A stretch of 64,000 bases of DNA, taken from the NCBI RefSeq assembly GCF_000365025.1, contig NZ_KB823014.1:124001-188000 (forward strand). Reading direction: 5' to 3'. Made by a program: the position numbers and the translations under genes. This stretch comes from Robiginitomaculum antarcticum DSM 21748 (lineage in GTDB: Bacteria > Pseudomonadota > Alphaproteobacteria > Caulobacterales > Maricaulaceae). Numbering within the stretch: position 1 is the stretch's first letter; each line of letters begins with the position of its first letter. This document shows, in pieces, positions 51,347 to 60,186 of the stretch. The notes under the pieces were generated by a model. It did not search any database. It saw nothing but the letters and a program-made list of their open reading frames with translations, and was not told where the DNA came from.

Positions 51347-51360
51347 TGGTGCGGCTGAGA
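51347..51360. repeat. right att copy (inside tRNA-Leu 3' end)
   Basis: TGGTGCGGCTGAGA, direct repeat of 39896-39909. Confidence 0.8.
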
Positions 51361-51433
51361 AGACTCGAACTTCCACCCGTGTTACCGGACAGCGACCTCA
51401 ACGCTGCGCGTCTACCAATTCCGCCACAGCCGC
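51347..51433 (-). tRNA. tRNA-Leu(GAG)
   Basis: Minus-strand cloverleaf of 87 nt including encoded CCA. Acceptor stem GCGGCTG/CAGCCGC with discriminator A, anticodon stem CAGCG/CGCTG with loop TTGAGGT (anticodon GAG), long variable arm of a class II tRNA, and TTCGAGT T-loop. Its 3' end is the integration site of the neighbouring island. Confidence 0.95.
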
Positions 51434-51536
51434 ACTTGAGGAGCGGCTTGCTACCAAAGGATCGACCCTTTGGAAAGCGAAATTATCGGCGCGAACAGTT
51501 CTTGATTTCATAGCTCAAAAGCCCCACGTCAGCATT

Positions 51537-52214
51537 ATGACTACAGCCGCTAAGCTTCCGCCCTGTTATAATGACAGTCTGATAGAGCTGCGTAGAAGCA
51601 GTGCGCCGGTGGCGTACCCAAACGCACTGTCAGATATGGAAACGCGAAACGCGGCCATTGCCGCCGGCGAGGCGCGCGAGCAAATTTGGCTTCTGGAGCA
51701 TCCGCCGCTCTACACTGCCGGTACAAGCGCGAAGCGTGAAGATTTGTTGACCCCTCACCGCTTTGACGTATTTGAGGCCGGACGCGGAGGTCAATACACC
51801 TATCACGGGCCCGGACAGCGCGTGGCCTATGTCATGGTCGATTTAAAGACGCGCGGGCGCGACATCCGGTGCTTTGTCAACCAGATGGAAGCTGTCATTA
51901 TTGATGCTCTGTCCGAATTTGGTGTGCGGGCTGAGAGGCGCGAGGGCCGCATAGGCGTGTGGACTGTGCTGCCCGGAGGAGGCGAAGCCAAAATTGCCGC
52001 ATTGGGCGTACGCATACGTAAATGGGTGACTTATCACGGCATCTCCATCAATGTGTTGCCTGACCTGTCGCATTTTAGCGGCATTGTGCCCTGCGGCATT
52101 GCTGAGCACGGCGTCACGAGCCTTTCTGCACTGGGCAGTGGTGCAACATTGCAGGATGTTGATGCAGCCTTATTACAGGCTTTCACCCACCGGTTTGGAC
52201 CGATAGGGGCTTAG
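51537..52214 (+). CDS. lipB: octanoyl-[ACP]:protein octanoyltransferase LipB
   Basis: Transfers octanoate to lipoyl domains; 225 aa. Motifs: [34 protein letters not shown] (conserved GGxxTYHGPGQ), [15 protein letters not shown] (catalytic Lys region) and [17 protein letters not shown] (catalytic Cys). The frame continues upstream through the antisense of the tRNA to 51264, but ATG 51537 fits the family length. Convergent overlap of 4 bp with the next gene. Confidence 0.95.
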   Translation: MTTAAKLPPCYNDSLIELRRSSAPVAYPNALSDMETRNAAIAAGEAREQIWLLEHPPLYTAGTSAKREDLLTPHRFDVFEAGRGGQYTYHGPGQRVAYVMVDLKTRGRDIRCFVNQMEAVIIDALSEFGVRAERREGRIGVWTVLPGGGEAKIAALGVRIRKWVTYHGISINVLPDLSHFSGIVPCGIAEHGVTSLSALGSGATLQDVDAALLQAFTHRFGPIGA

Positions 52215-52708
52215 GCTAATGTATCCGTTTTTGCGCTTGGCTTATGTTTAATTAATGCGTTAAGCCCAAACAACGTAATCAGCGAGGCTAATAAACCGGC
52301 AATCATACCTTTAAGGGCAATAGCTTTTACATCCATCGCGCCCTCCATAGCGGCTTCCATAGCCTCAGGGTCATCAGCGCCAACCTCCATAGCAGCACCG
52401 AACATAGACATGACTTCTCCGCCCATTAGTACGGCGGCTAAAATAAGGTATAAAACCACATACACAAGAATGGGCACCAGACACATAGCGGGACTTTGCC
52501 CGCCATCGCGGTACCGTTTCATCCACAGGAATATCCACGGTACGATCAGTAAAAGTGTCAGCCAACCTAGAATTTGAAAAACCATTCCCGGGCCAAAAAG
52601 ATAATTTAGAAATGATGGGATAAGACCGATCAATATCAATATGAGTCCGCCTTTAATCATGTCCGGCGATGAAATTCGGCCATTCGGGCTAAAAAATAAA
52701 TTCATCAT
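52211..52708 (-). CDS. DUF805-like small membrane protein (copy 1)
   Basis: A 165-aa protein with about four helices. [12 protein letters not shown] after the second helix parallels the RRLHDxGxS motif of DUF805. An Ala/Met/Glu-rich loop ([12 protein letters not shown]) lies before the last helix. Closely similar in size and layout to the next gene, a probable duplication. Function unknown. Confidence 0.6.
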   Translation of the reverse strand: MMNLFFSPNGRISSPDMIKGGLILILIGLIPSFLNYLFGPGMVFQILGWLTLLLIVPWIFLWMKRYRDGGQSPAMCLVPILVYVVLYLILAAVLMGGEVMSMFGAAMEVGADDPEAMEAAMEGAMDVKAIALKGMIAGLLASLITLFGLNALIKHKPSAKTDTLA

Positions 52709-52776
52709 AATTACGCTCCCTATTATGTTTTTTAATATATTGAAGTCGTCCTGCCGCTTTTGGCAAGTTCAAACTT

Positions 52777-53274
52777 TTAAATCTGTTTTGATTTTATGAG
52801 CGTGTTTGTGCCGAATAAAAGAGCGAGCGAAGCAAAAATTGGCGCGATAACCGTTGTGACCTCTACGCGGCGCTGCTGTGACATTAACACTTCTTCCATC
52901 GCGGCCTGCATGGCGGCCCGGTCATCGGGATATTGCATGCCTTGAGACATGGCATCGCCAAATATATCGCCGAGCCCGATCATGATCAGAATCATACTCA
53001 AAATAGGAAACAGGACAATCGGGATCAGCGCCATGACCGATGGATAGCCCCCGTCGCGAAAACGTTTCGTCCATAATAATACCCAAGGCACAACTAGCGT
53101 GACGCCGAACAGCGCAAATAACCCCGCCAGACCGGCCGGAACGCCGGAGACATATTGCGCAGCTTGCAAAAATGTCCCGAGCCCGATCAGGAATACTCCG
53201 CCGCGCTGCATATTACGGGGGCCAATCGTGCCGCCGGGCACCAGCAGCAAATCAATAAGACGGGGATGCGCCAC
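52777..53274 (-). CDS. DUF805-like small membrane protein (copy 2)
   Basis: Also 165 aa, with the same opening (PGGTIGPRNMQRGGVFLIGLG), WTKRFRDGGYPS motif, Ala/Met-rich loop (DRAAMQAAMEEVLM) and final helix with NTLIKSK as in copy 1 (NALIKHK). It overlaps the start of a third related gene by one base. Function unknown. Confidence 0.6.
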   Translation of the reverse strand: MAHPRLIDLLLVPGGTIGPRNMQRGGVFLIGLGTFLQAAQYVSGVPAGLAGLFALFGVTLVVPWVLLWTKRFRDGGYPSVMALIPIVLFPILSMILIMIGLGDIFGDAMSQGMQYPDDRAAMQAAMEEVLMSQQRRVEVTTVIAPIFASLALLFGTNTLIKSKQI

Positions 53275-53804
53275 TATTTAGGCTCTATCATTTGTGTTGG
53301 AACGGGGCCGTAGCGGTTTTCGTCGGGCGTGCCGGATTTGAATGCACAAAACAGTGTCAGCACAGCGAGAGGGATTAAATTAACCCAACGCGCCCAGCCG
53401 ACATTTCTTCTTAGCTCTAACTGATACGCTTTGATAAGCGCTTCGCTCGACTTCTCGTCATTAGCAATTTCCGGGTTAGCCATAAGCTCGGCCATATAAT
53501 CGTCCAATCCGCCAATCCATACTGTTATTCCCACCACTAAAAGTGTCAACAAAAGCGTAGTGAAAAACAAGCCTGCACTGAAGTTCGCGTCATGCAATCT
53601 TCGCGTATAAACGACATAGGCCATAAACAAATTTAAGCAGAGCCAAAATAGGCCAACGTAGAATACAGTCAGGCTCTGTCCCATCGTCTTAACAAAATAC
53701 CCCTGCAGCCCGACTGAAGCCGCCAAAATGACAAAGGCTATAACGAAGCGCAGTTGCGGGCTGCGTCCTGCGGGAAATAACAAGTCCTTGTGGATCGGAA
53801 TCAT
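53274..53804 (-). CDS. DUF805-family membrane protein
   Basis: A 176-aa protein with four to five helices and YTRRLHDANFSAG, the DUF805 signature. Heads the three-gene membrane-protein run. An amphipathic Glu-rich segment (MAELMANPEIANDEKSSE) lies before the last helix. Function unknown. Confidence 0.65.
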   Translation of the reverse strand: MIPIHKDLLFPAGRSPQLRFVIAFVILAASVGLQGYFVKTMGQSLTVFYVGLFWLCLNLFMAYVVYTRRLHDANFSAGLFFTTLLLTLLVVGITVWIGGLDDYMAELMANPEIANDEKSSEALIKAYQLELRRNVGWARWVNLIPLAVLTLFCAFKSGTPDENRYGPVPTQMIEPK

Positions 53805-53888
53805 AAAAATGGCCTACGGTAAGAATTGACACCCGCCTATAGACAATGTTTCCGACCCGCGAAAGGCGCGCTATGCGCGCAGCCGTTT

Positions 53889-54860
53889 CTAGGCTGCACT
53901 TAACAGCGGTAGAAGACTTTGGTGAAGATACGGGCTTTCAGCGGCGAGAAAATCCATCAACGCCTGTTCGTTTTCATCATACACCCCGTCTTGCCCGATC
54001 GACTCGATAATCCATCCGGCCTCGTCTGCATCAATACGTTCAGCCAAAGCGCTTTCTGCTCCGTTTTTGTTTTGCGGCTCGTCCTGCCCGCCGGTGATTT
54101 GCGCCGCAAAGTCCTTGAAACGAAGGTTTTTAATCATATTGCCTAGGCTGAGATCGCCGCGCTGCTTTAGCCATTGGTCACGGCGTAGAGCCTCATTACG
54201 GTCAGGCGTATTGTAACTGGTCAGAAACATCAGGTAATTGGCGATCGCTTTGACAAACAGATCCCGCCACCCGGGGTCATTATCCGCGCCGCGCGTAGCA
54301 GCGTTTAGCTCAAATAATGCCTGCGCCTCGACCCGCGTAACCGCAATATGATTATCGCCGCCACTCGCATAAATCATATTGCGCAAAATCTCGACATCCG
54401 CTGCGCTGACATGGCCGGGAGACAAGCTGCGGCCCCGGCCGATCACGCCCTCACCGAATAGGACAGCCTGTTTGACTTGGGCCAGCGCAAAGCCGATTAG
54501 GCGGTCAGGACAGTCTGTTGCGGTGTTGAGCACATTTACCAGAAGCCGCAATTCTGTAATTGTTTCGACGTGGCCGTCTTTGGAAATGCGTGCCATTAGC
54601 CAGCTGGCATTGGCATCATCTACATAGCCATAAGGCAGGCTTTGGCGCACGATAAAATCGGTCATCGCCTCCATAAAAAATTCGCCAAAGCTGTCAGTTT
54701 TGGTCGGGACCGTATCGGACAGATCAAAAAGACGGTTAGCCTCTTGCACTGAGATATGACCGTCACCGTATAAGGCGCGGCGCAAGGTCAGCACGTCGTT
54801 ATCGTCAATCGTATCCTGAGCAAAAATACGCGTTAAAATGTCGCCAAATGTTTCACTCAT
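53889..54860 (-). CDS. hypothetical protein with three internal EF-hand-like repeats
   Basis: About 323 aa, soluble. Similar segments recur: LRRALYGDGHISVQEANRLF, LRNMIYASGGDNHIAVTRVE followed by AQALFEL, and IIESIGQDGVYDENEQALMD. Each is a helix, an acidic/Gly loop and E-rich helix, resembling degenerate calcium-binding repeats. Start 54860 follows GGGAG. It lies 35 bp after the KefB-type antiporter gene, so it may be co-transcribed with it. Function unknown. Confidence 0.6.
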   Translation of the reverse strand: MSETFGDILTRIFAQDTIDDNDVLTLRRALYGDGHISVQEANRLFDLSDTVPTKTDSFGEFFMEAMTDFIVRQSLPYGYVDDANASWLMARISKDGHVETITELRLLVNVLNTATDCPDRLIGFALAQVKQAVLFGEGVIGRGRSLSPGHVSAADVEILRNMIYASGGDNHIAVTRVEAQALFELNAATRGADNDPGWRDLFVKAIANYLMFLTSYNTPDRNEALRRDQWLKQRGDLSLGNMIKNLRFKDFAAQITGGQDEPQNKNGAESALAERIDADEAGWIIESIGQDGVYDENEQALMDFLAAESPYLHQSLLPLLSAA

Positions 54861-54924
54861 GTCCCGCTCCCGAAATTTGGGCCGAGTCATAAACGGTATT
54901 ATTCAAAATAGCCTTAATGCAGCA

Positions 54925-56787
54925 CTAGCCGCCGGATCTGCGTTCCCGGTCAGCTTTAAGCGTATTTTCGAGGTTCCGGCGGGCTGATCTGCCGATCTGT
55001 CTAAGCTTTTCAAAATCGTCGATCTCAGATTTTTGAATTTCAAGTGTTTGTTGGTCGTGCTCTGTAAATGTTTTGGCCAAGCGGGCGGCTTCATCCGGGG
55101 CAACGCCCAGTAAGTGCAGCGCTTGGCGCCCCATTTCCACGGATCCCAAAAAGGTTTCGCGCTCAATCACATCAATGCCGCCAAGCCCGGCGAGGTCAAA
55201 TACATGCTGGCGGTTGCGCGCGCGCACCAGAAGTTTGGCCTTAGGAAAATGCTCTTTGATTTGCGCCGCCGCGCCGGTCGAGCGGTCGCGATTATCAATG
55301 GCGATAACGATTAAATCCGCACTGGCTGCGCCGGCCGTGCGCAGGAGGTCAACATCAACCGCGCTGCCGTAATAAACTTTGTAATCGAACTGCTTGATAA
55401 ATTCGATATGGTCAGGATCGTGGTCGATGATGGTCATTTCGCACCCCTGCGCGCTCATGACCCGACCGATAATCTGCCCGACGCGGCCAAAGCCCAGAAT
55501 AATAATTTTCTTATTGAGACCCGATTTTGGCACGGTTTCAGCTTCAATGTCTGCATTATCCCGATCATTTATCCGGCGGATCACGAGGCGATCTATCATC
55601 AGCAGCAATATCGGCGTGGCCGCCATCGACAGCGCCACAACGGCAGATAAAAGCTGTGCGTTTTGGATACTGATCGCGCCGGCGCTGCGGCCATATTGAA
55701 ACAGCACCAAGGCAAATTCGCCGCCTTGCGCCAACAGCCCCGCAAAGATCAATGTTTCGCTTCGGCCCATATTGCTGACTCTGGCCAGCGCATAAAGAAT
55801 AGCAAATTTTCCGCCGATAAGCCCGACGACTAAAAGTCCGACTGTAACCGGGTGATTACCAAGCGTCGCAAAATCCAGCGACATGCCGACTGACATAAAA
55901 AACAATCCCAATAACAAAGCTTTAAACGGCTCTATATCGCGCTCCAACTGATGTCGGTAGTGACTGTCGGCCAGTACGACGCCGGCTACAAACGCCCCCA
56001 GAGCGGCAGACAAGCCCAGCCACTGCATCATGAGCGCTGCGCCAACGATCAGAAGCAGTGCGATAGCCGTGAATATTTCGCGCACATTATTTCGGGCGAT
56101 GAATTTAAAAACCGGATTAAGCAGAAGTCTGCCCAGTAAGATCATACCGGCAAAAACGCCAAAAAGGCATACGGCATAAAGCCATCCCCCGGGCGCAGAA
56201 AAGCTACTCTCGTAATTATCCTCAGCGCTATGAGCGATATCCTGCGCCGCGTCGACAATATCTACGCCTGCATAGGCGGCGAAGACCGGAATCAAAGCAA
56301 TAATCGGGATGACGGCAATGTCCTGAAAGAGCAAAACAGAAAAAGCCGATTTACCGGCCCCGCTATCCATAGAACCGTTTTCCTGCAAAATTTGCAGGGC
56401 TATTGCGGTTGAGGACAGGGCCAAAGCTAAAGCAATAAGCGCCGATTGACCCCATTGTAGTCCTAAAAGCATGGCAACCGCGAAGATAATCGCCGCTGTT
56501 ACCGCGACTTGAGCGCCGCCAAACCCCACCAGTCGGGACTTCATTTTCCACAGTTCGCTGGGCTGTAGCTCGAGCCCGATCAGAAAGAGCATCATGACGA
56601 CACCGAACTCAGCGAAGTGCAGAATAGTCTGAGGATCGTCAATAAAGCCCAATACGAAAGGCCCAATAATCACGCCGGCAATAAGATAACCGATAACAGA
56701 TCCGAGTCCCGTAAATTTAGAGACCGGGACCATAATGCAAGCTGCGGTCAGAAATACGGCTACGCTAAAGAGTAATGAGGCGTCCAT
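54925..56787 (-). CDS. CPA2-type cation:proton antiporter (KefB-like)
   Basis: A 620-aa protein with about twelve helices (1-385; GLGSVIGYLIAGVIIGPFVLG, GGAQVAVTAA, QDIAVIPIIALIPVF), then a cytoplasmic RCK/TrkA-N Rossmann domain (about 410-530; KIIILGFGRVGQIIGRVM, IIDHDPDHIEF) and a charged C-terminal helix. Exchanges K+ or Na+ for H+. The RCK domain suggests ligand gating as in glutathione-regulated Kef systems. Confidence 0.9.
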   Translation of the reverse strand: MDASLLFSVAVFLTAACIMVPVSKFTGLGSVIGYLIAGVIIGPFVLGFIDDPQTILHFAEFGVVMMLFLIGLELQPSELWKMKSRLVGFGGAQVAVTAAIIFAVAMLLGLQWGQSALIALALALSSTAIALQILQENGSMDSGAGKSAFSVLLFQDIAVIPIIALIPVFAAYAGVDIVDAAQDIAHSAEDNYESSFSAPGGWLYAVCLFGVFAGMILLGRLLLNPVFKFIARNNVREIFTAIALLLIVGAALMMQWLGLSAALGAFVAGVVLADSHYRHQLERDIEPFKALLLGLFFMSVGMSLDFATLGNHPVTVGLLVVGLIGGKFAILYALARVSNMGRSETLIFAGLLAQGGEFALVLFQYGRSAGAISIQNAQLLSAVVALSMAATPILLLMIDRLVIRRINDRDNADIEAETVPKSGLNKKIIILGFGRVGQIIGRVMSAQGCEMTIIDHDPDHIEFIKQFDYKVYYGSAVDVDLLRTAGAASADLIVIAIDNRDRSTGAAAQIKEHFPKAKLLVRARNRQHVFDLAGLGGIDVIERETFLGSVEMGRQALHLLGVAPDEAARLAKTFTEHDQQTLEIQKSEIDDFEKLRQIGRSARRNLENTLKADRERRSGG

Positions 56788-56804
56788 GACTGTGCCTAGC
56801 GCGG

Positions 56805-58820
56805 CTAGAACGTCTTCTCAAGCGTTACGAAAAGACTGCGCGGGCGGCCCGGAAAATAACGCTCATTACCAAAGGCAAAATCTGCGCGGTCAGCGTATCG
56901 CGTATCGAAGAGGTTCTCGGCGCGGACAAAGAATTTTGCGCTCTGGGTCAGGTCATAACTTGTGCCGCCCGTGACGACTGTATGACCGGGATAATCCTGC
57001 GTATTGGCGGCATTGGTGAAATACTCGCTCATATAATTAAGCGACAAAGATAGCGCGTAAGGCTTTTCAAGCGGCGCGTAGCTGAGCAGGCCGTAGGCTG
57101 TGACGTGCGGCGCAGTATCGATGTCATTCCCATTTGTGATAATTTCCGAGCTATTAGCAACCTGATTGGAAAAGCCGTAAGTATTTTGCGCAAAGGCGGC
57201 GTTGCCGGAGATATGCCACGTTTCCGATATATCCCAGCGTCCTGACAGCTCTATCCCGGCGTGGTCAGTTTCACCATCAGCCACATTAAACCCATCAGCG
57301 TCACGGAAAAAGAAATTATCTTTACGCTGGATATAGGCCGTCGCGTCCCAAGATAAATTGCCTGCACTACCGCGAAGCCCGATCTCGAAAGCATCCAGCG
57401 TTTCAATATCTGCCGGATTAACGGCCTGATTAACCTGCACTCTGTATAAATCGGAGGTCTGCGGCGCGCGTTCGCTATGAGCGAGTTTTGTAAAGCCTTC
57501 TAAATTTGGGGTAATTTGATAGCTGGCAGATATCTGGGGTGAGAACAGTGTGTAATTATTCTTTTGATCGGTAAGGCGCAGGAACCGTCCAAACACGCCA
57601 CTATCGATATTATTACGATAATCATATTTAACTTCGGAGAGTCTTGCCGCGCCGGAAATATCAACTTTATCGGTCGCGCGGTATAAAAAATTTGCACTTA
57701 TATCGACGTTAAACGCATCGACATCATAATCGTAATGTTCGCCTTGAATAAAACTGAACCGCGTGGGGGCCTCTTGAAATTCATCTAAATGACCACGGGT
57801 AGCTTCTGCATTCATTGAAAACCCATAGCTGAAGGCGTCAGAGTAATAGGTGACATCACCTTTAAATCCCAGGCTTTGATGGTCATTGCGCTCCAAAGCT
57901 TGACCCGGCAAAAAATGAAGGCGAAAATCCATATCCGCACGGCGCGCAAACGTTTTTAAAACCAGAGAATAGTCGCCAAAATCACGCGACGCCCCTATAT
58001 AAGCCAGAGCGCTGCGCGTATCTCGAAAAGCCTCGGGATTGGCGTTTCTAAACGCAATTTCATCGTCTTTATAGGCATCAGTCCCCAGCGCAAATCCTGC
58101 CGTCTCCTGATTAAGGTTGGTCACCGTGGCCACGCCCCATACCGTCCAAAGATCAAAATCATGCTGCCCCCGTATGAGGATCTTCTGTACGTCATATCCG
58201 CTATCAGCACGATAGCCGCCGTCATGAACTGCAGATAGGCCAAGGCTGACACGCCCGGTTCCAAGCAAAGCTTTACCGGCAACATAATCATCAGAGCCCA
58301 ATGTTATTGCCGCGCGGTTGTTATCTGGTATTTTTGTCTGCGCATTAATTGCGCCATGCTGGGCATTACCTCCGAATTGAGCCATATGCGGCCCTCTGTA
58401 AATTCCAAGGTTGTCAACCAGATCAAATGGCATTTCCAAAAAGCCGTTCACATTGGCGAAGCCGGGCGCGCGCAAGCTAATTTCGTCCAGCAAATAAGCA
58501 AAGCTCCCTGCCCCCGCGCCTCCGGTTAGTACGGGCGAGCGTATGGACGTCAAACTCTCGACGCCGCTGCCCTGCTGGATTTGTACGCCCGGTATGGTGT
58601 TAAGCGCCTCGCTGGGCACAAGCAAAATAGCGCCCGGGGCAATCGTTTTTTGGGATCCAGAATACTCCGTATTATCAACGATACTTCTTACAATTATTTC
58701 ATCTGCTGAAGCTTCTGTCTCCAATGGATAAGATAATAATAAAGGCTCATCTTCGCCTTGTACCTGCGCCCATAACGGGGCCGCGTAGAGCAGCAAGATA
58801 ACGGCAAATAAATATTTCAT
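56805..58820 (-). CDS. TonB-dependent outer-membrane receptor
   Basis: A 671-aa protein with signal peptide (MKYLFAVILLLYAAPLWA), plug domain (about 50-165; EALNTIPGVQIQQGSG, LDEISLRAPGFANVNG, YRGPHMAQFGGNAQHGAI) and a 22-strand-type barrel ending in SLFVTLEKTF. Substrate not identifiable; siderophore, cobalamin or organic metal complex are options. Its start overlaps the end of the ATP12 gene (ATGA), so it belongs to the same transcript. Confidence 0.9.
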   Translation of the reverse strand: MKYLFAVILLLYAAPLWAQVQGEDEPLLLSYPLETEASADEIIVRSIVDNTEYSGSQKTIAPGAILLVPSEALNTIPGVQIQQGSGVESLTSIRSPVLTGGAGAGSFAYLLDEISLRAPGFANVNGFLEMPFDLVDNLGIYRGPHMAQFGGNAQHGAINAQTKIPDNNRAAITLGSDDYVAGKALLGTGRVSLGLSAVHDGGYRADSGYDVQKILIRGQHDFDLWTVWGVATVTNLNQETAGFALGTDAYKDDEIAFRNANPEAFRDTRSALAYIGASRDFGDYSLVLKTFARRADMDFRLHFLPGQALERNDHQSLGFKGDVTYYSDAFSYGFSMNAEATRGHLDEFQEAPTRFSFIQGEHYDYDVDAFNVDISANFLYRATDKVDISGAARLSEVKYDYRNNIDSGVFGRFLRLTDQKNNYTLFSPQISASYQITPNLEGFTKLAHSERAPQTSDLYRVQVNQAVNPADIETLDAFEIGLRGSAGNLSWDATAYIQRKDNFFFRDADGFNVADGETDHAGIELSGRWDISETWHISGNAAFAQNTYGFSNQVANSSEIITNGNDIDTAPHVTAYGLLSYAPLEKPYALSLSLNYMSEYFTNAANTQDYPGHTVVTGGTSYDLTQSAKFFVRAENLFDTRYADRADFAFGNERYFPGRPRSLFVTLEKTF

Positions 58821-59506
58821 GTAATATCCAGTACTTTGGCCAGAGCGAGCGTTTCGCGGCGGATGTTTTCCGTGCGCTCGGCCGCCTCTTCATCCTCGCC
58901 CCAACGGGCGATTTGGAAGAGCTCGTCCGTACGCGAGCGTGTCAGCGCGTCTGAGGCAGATATAAACCCATCCATAACCGCAATGGCCAGCGCAGCAGAC
59001 CCGAACACAACGGTAAAATGCACCAATAATGTCAGGCGCAAATCATCCTGCCGGGCAGCATATTGCGCGCCGATCTGCGTCATGGTGGCATCCTGTGATC
59101 TAAATAAGCCGTCCGTAATATCTAATTTAATATCATGCACAGCCTTCGCCCACGCCAACACATCGTCAAATGCTGCAGCTTGGTTTTTGCGCAGTTCTGC
59201 AGGAGCGACCGCGCGATAACACGTCAAATCCGTACCCAGATATTTGGCCACTTCCGCATAGAGGCTATCGCGATTGTGCGCGGTGCGCTCGATCGCAACG
59301 TTAAGCAATCGCGTGACGGGCATTGTCTCCGGATTTATCTCTCGCTCTTGAGCGTCCCATTCATCAGCAATGAGCTGTGCCAGCGCTTGGCTTTGCAAAT
59401 GCATCGCTTTGCGGCCCGGCGTCTTAAGCTCTCGTGCATCGAGAAATATGCCATAGCCATTTGCGGCCGGTGACACGGTCACCGTCTTGTAAAACCGTTT
59501 CGCCAT
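58817..59506 (-). CDS. ATP12-family F1-ATPase assembly chaperone
   Basis: A 229-aa protein: RFYKTVTVSPAANGYGIFLD, LKTPGRKAMHLQSQALAQLI, EWDAQEREINPETMPVTRL, then a helical C-terminus. These are hallmarks of Atp12, which helps the alpha subunit of F1 assemble; in bacteria it is largely confined to alphaproteobacteria, which supports the taxonomic guess. It overlaps the HAD gene by one base. Confidence 0.9.
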   Translation of the reverse strand: MAKRFYKTVTVSPAANGYGIFLDARELKTPGRKAMHLQSQALAQLIADEWDAQEREINPETMPVTRLLNVAIERTAHNRDSLYAEVAKYLGTDLTCYRAVAPAELRKNQAAAFDDVLAWAKAVHDIKLDITDGLFRSQDATMTQIGAQYAARQDDLRLTLLVHFTVVFGSAALAIAVMDGFISASDALTRSRTDELFQIARWGEDEEAAERTENIRRETLALAKVLDIT

Positions 59507-60186
59507 TATGCCGCTTTTGATTTTGCAAAATCCAGTAGAGACGCGCTGAGCATTTCAGCATCATTAAACATCGAGTCCGCGCCGCCGCCACGAATCTCGG
59601 CTTCGGTATGAAAGCCCCAACTCACACCGAATGCGGCGCATCCCGCCGCTTTGGCCATGGCCATATCGAACGACGTATCTCCAATAACAACCGCGTTTTG
59701 AGGCGGGGTTCCGGTGGCGTTAAGGTTCGCCTCAATCATATAAGGATGCGGCTTTCCCGGCCCGTCCGAGGCACAATAATTTGCGTCAAATATGTCGCCC
59801 CAGCCTTCGCGGGCCATAATAGCTTCCAGCCCGCGCCGTGATTTTCCCGTTGCAATACCCAGCGCCCATCCCTCAGATTTAAGCGTATTGATGATTTCGG
59901 CCATGCCAGCATAGAGCTGTTCAAGCTCTTGGCCACCCTGCCGTAGAGCCACAAATTCAGTCTTATACGCTTCAATCAAAGTCGTCAGGCCGTGCTCACC
60001 AATATCGCGCGGCGCGAGGCGATCAATGGCAACCTCCAGCGACAGGCCGACAATTTTACGGGTCTGCTCATAGCTCGGCGGCGTAAGCTCGCAGGACATA
60101 AAAGCGCGCTCCATTGCGGCGTTGATCATGAAACGGCTGTCAATCAATGTCCCGTCAATGTCCCAGATTGCAAGCGGCCTGTTCAC
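59506..60186 (-). CDS. HAD-family phosphatase (phosphoglycolate-phosphatase-like)
   Basis: A 226-aa protein with the HAD motifs WDIDGTLIDSR, ATGKSRRGLEA, GKPHPYMIEA and VIGDTSFDMAMAKAAG, and a cap domain between the first two. Typical of Gph/Pgp-type enzymes. Frequently found next to RluC in alphaproteobacteria, as in this operon. Exact substrate not provable. Confidence 0.85.
   Translation of the reverse strand: MNRPLAIWDIDGTLIDSRFMINAAMERAFMSCELTPPSYEQTRKIVGLSLEVAIDRLAPRDIGEHGLTTLIEAYKTEFVALRQGGQELEQLYAGMAEIINTLKSEGWALGIATGKSRRGLEAIMAREGWGDIFDANYCASDGPGKPHPYMIEANLNATGTPPQNAVVIGDTSFDMAMAKAAGCAAFGVSWGFHTEAEIRGGGADSMFNDAEMLSASLLDFAKSKAA

Larger units (their letters stand above)
39896..51360. 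mobile_element. tRNA-Leu-integrated island, about 11.5 kb
   Basis: Bounded by 14-bp direct repeats of the tRNA-Leu(GAG) 3' end; the right copy is inside the intact tRNA. The contents differ from the flanking respiratory and housekeeping genes: TIR-TPR, membrane protease, TPR/SLOG-like protein, Crp regulator, large Cys-rich protein, Tgl-like protein and a gene fragment. Several stretches are visibly AT-richer than the chromosome around them. No integrase lies between the repeats; one sits just outside the left copy, consistent with tandem integration or trans-mobilisation. Confidence 0.72.

Noticed and set aside
51264-51536. N-terminal extension of LipB
   Set aside because: It would be translated across the antisense of tRNA-Leu and exceed the family length; ATG 51537 fits.
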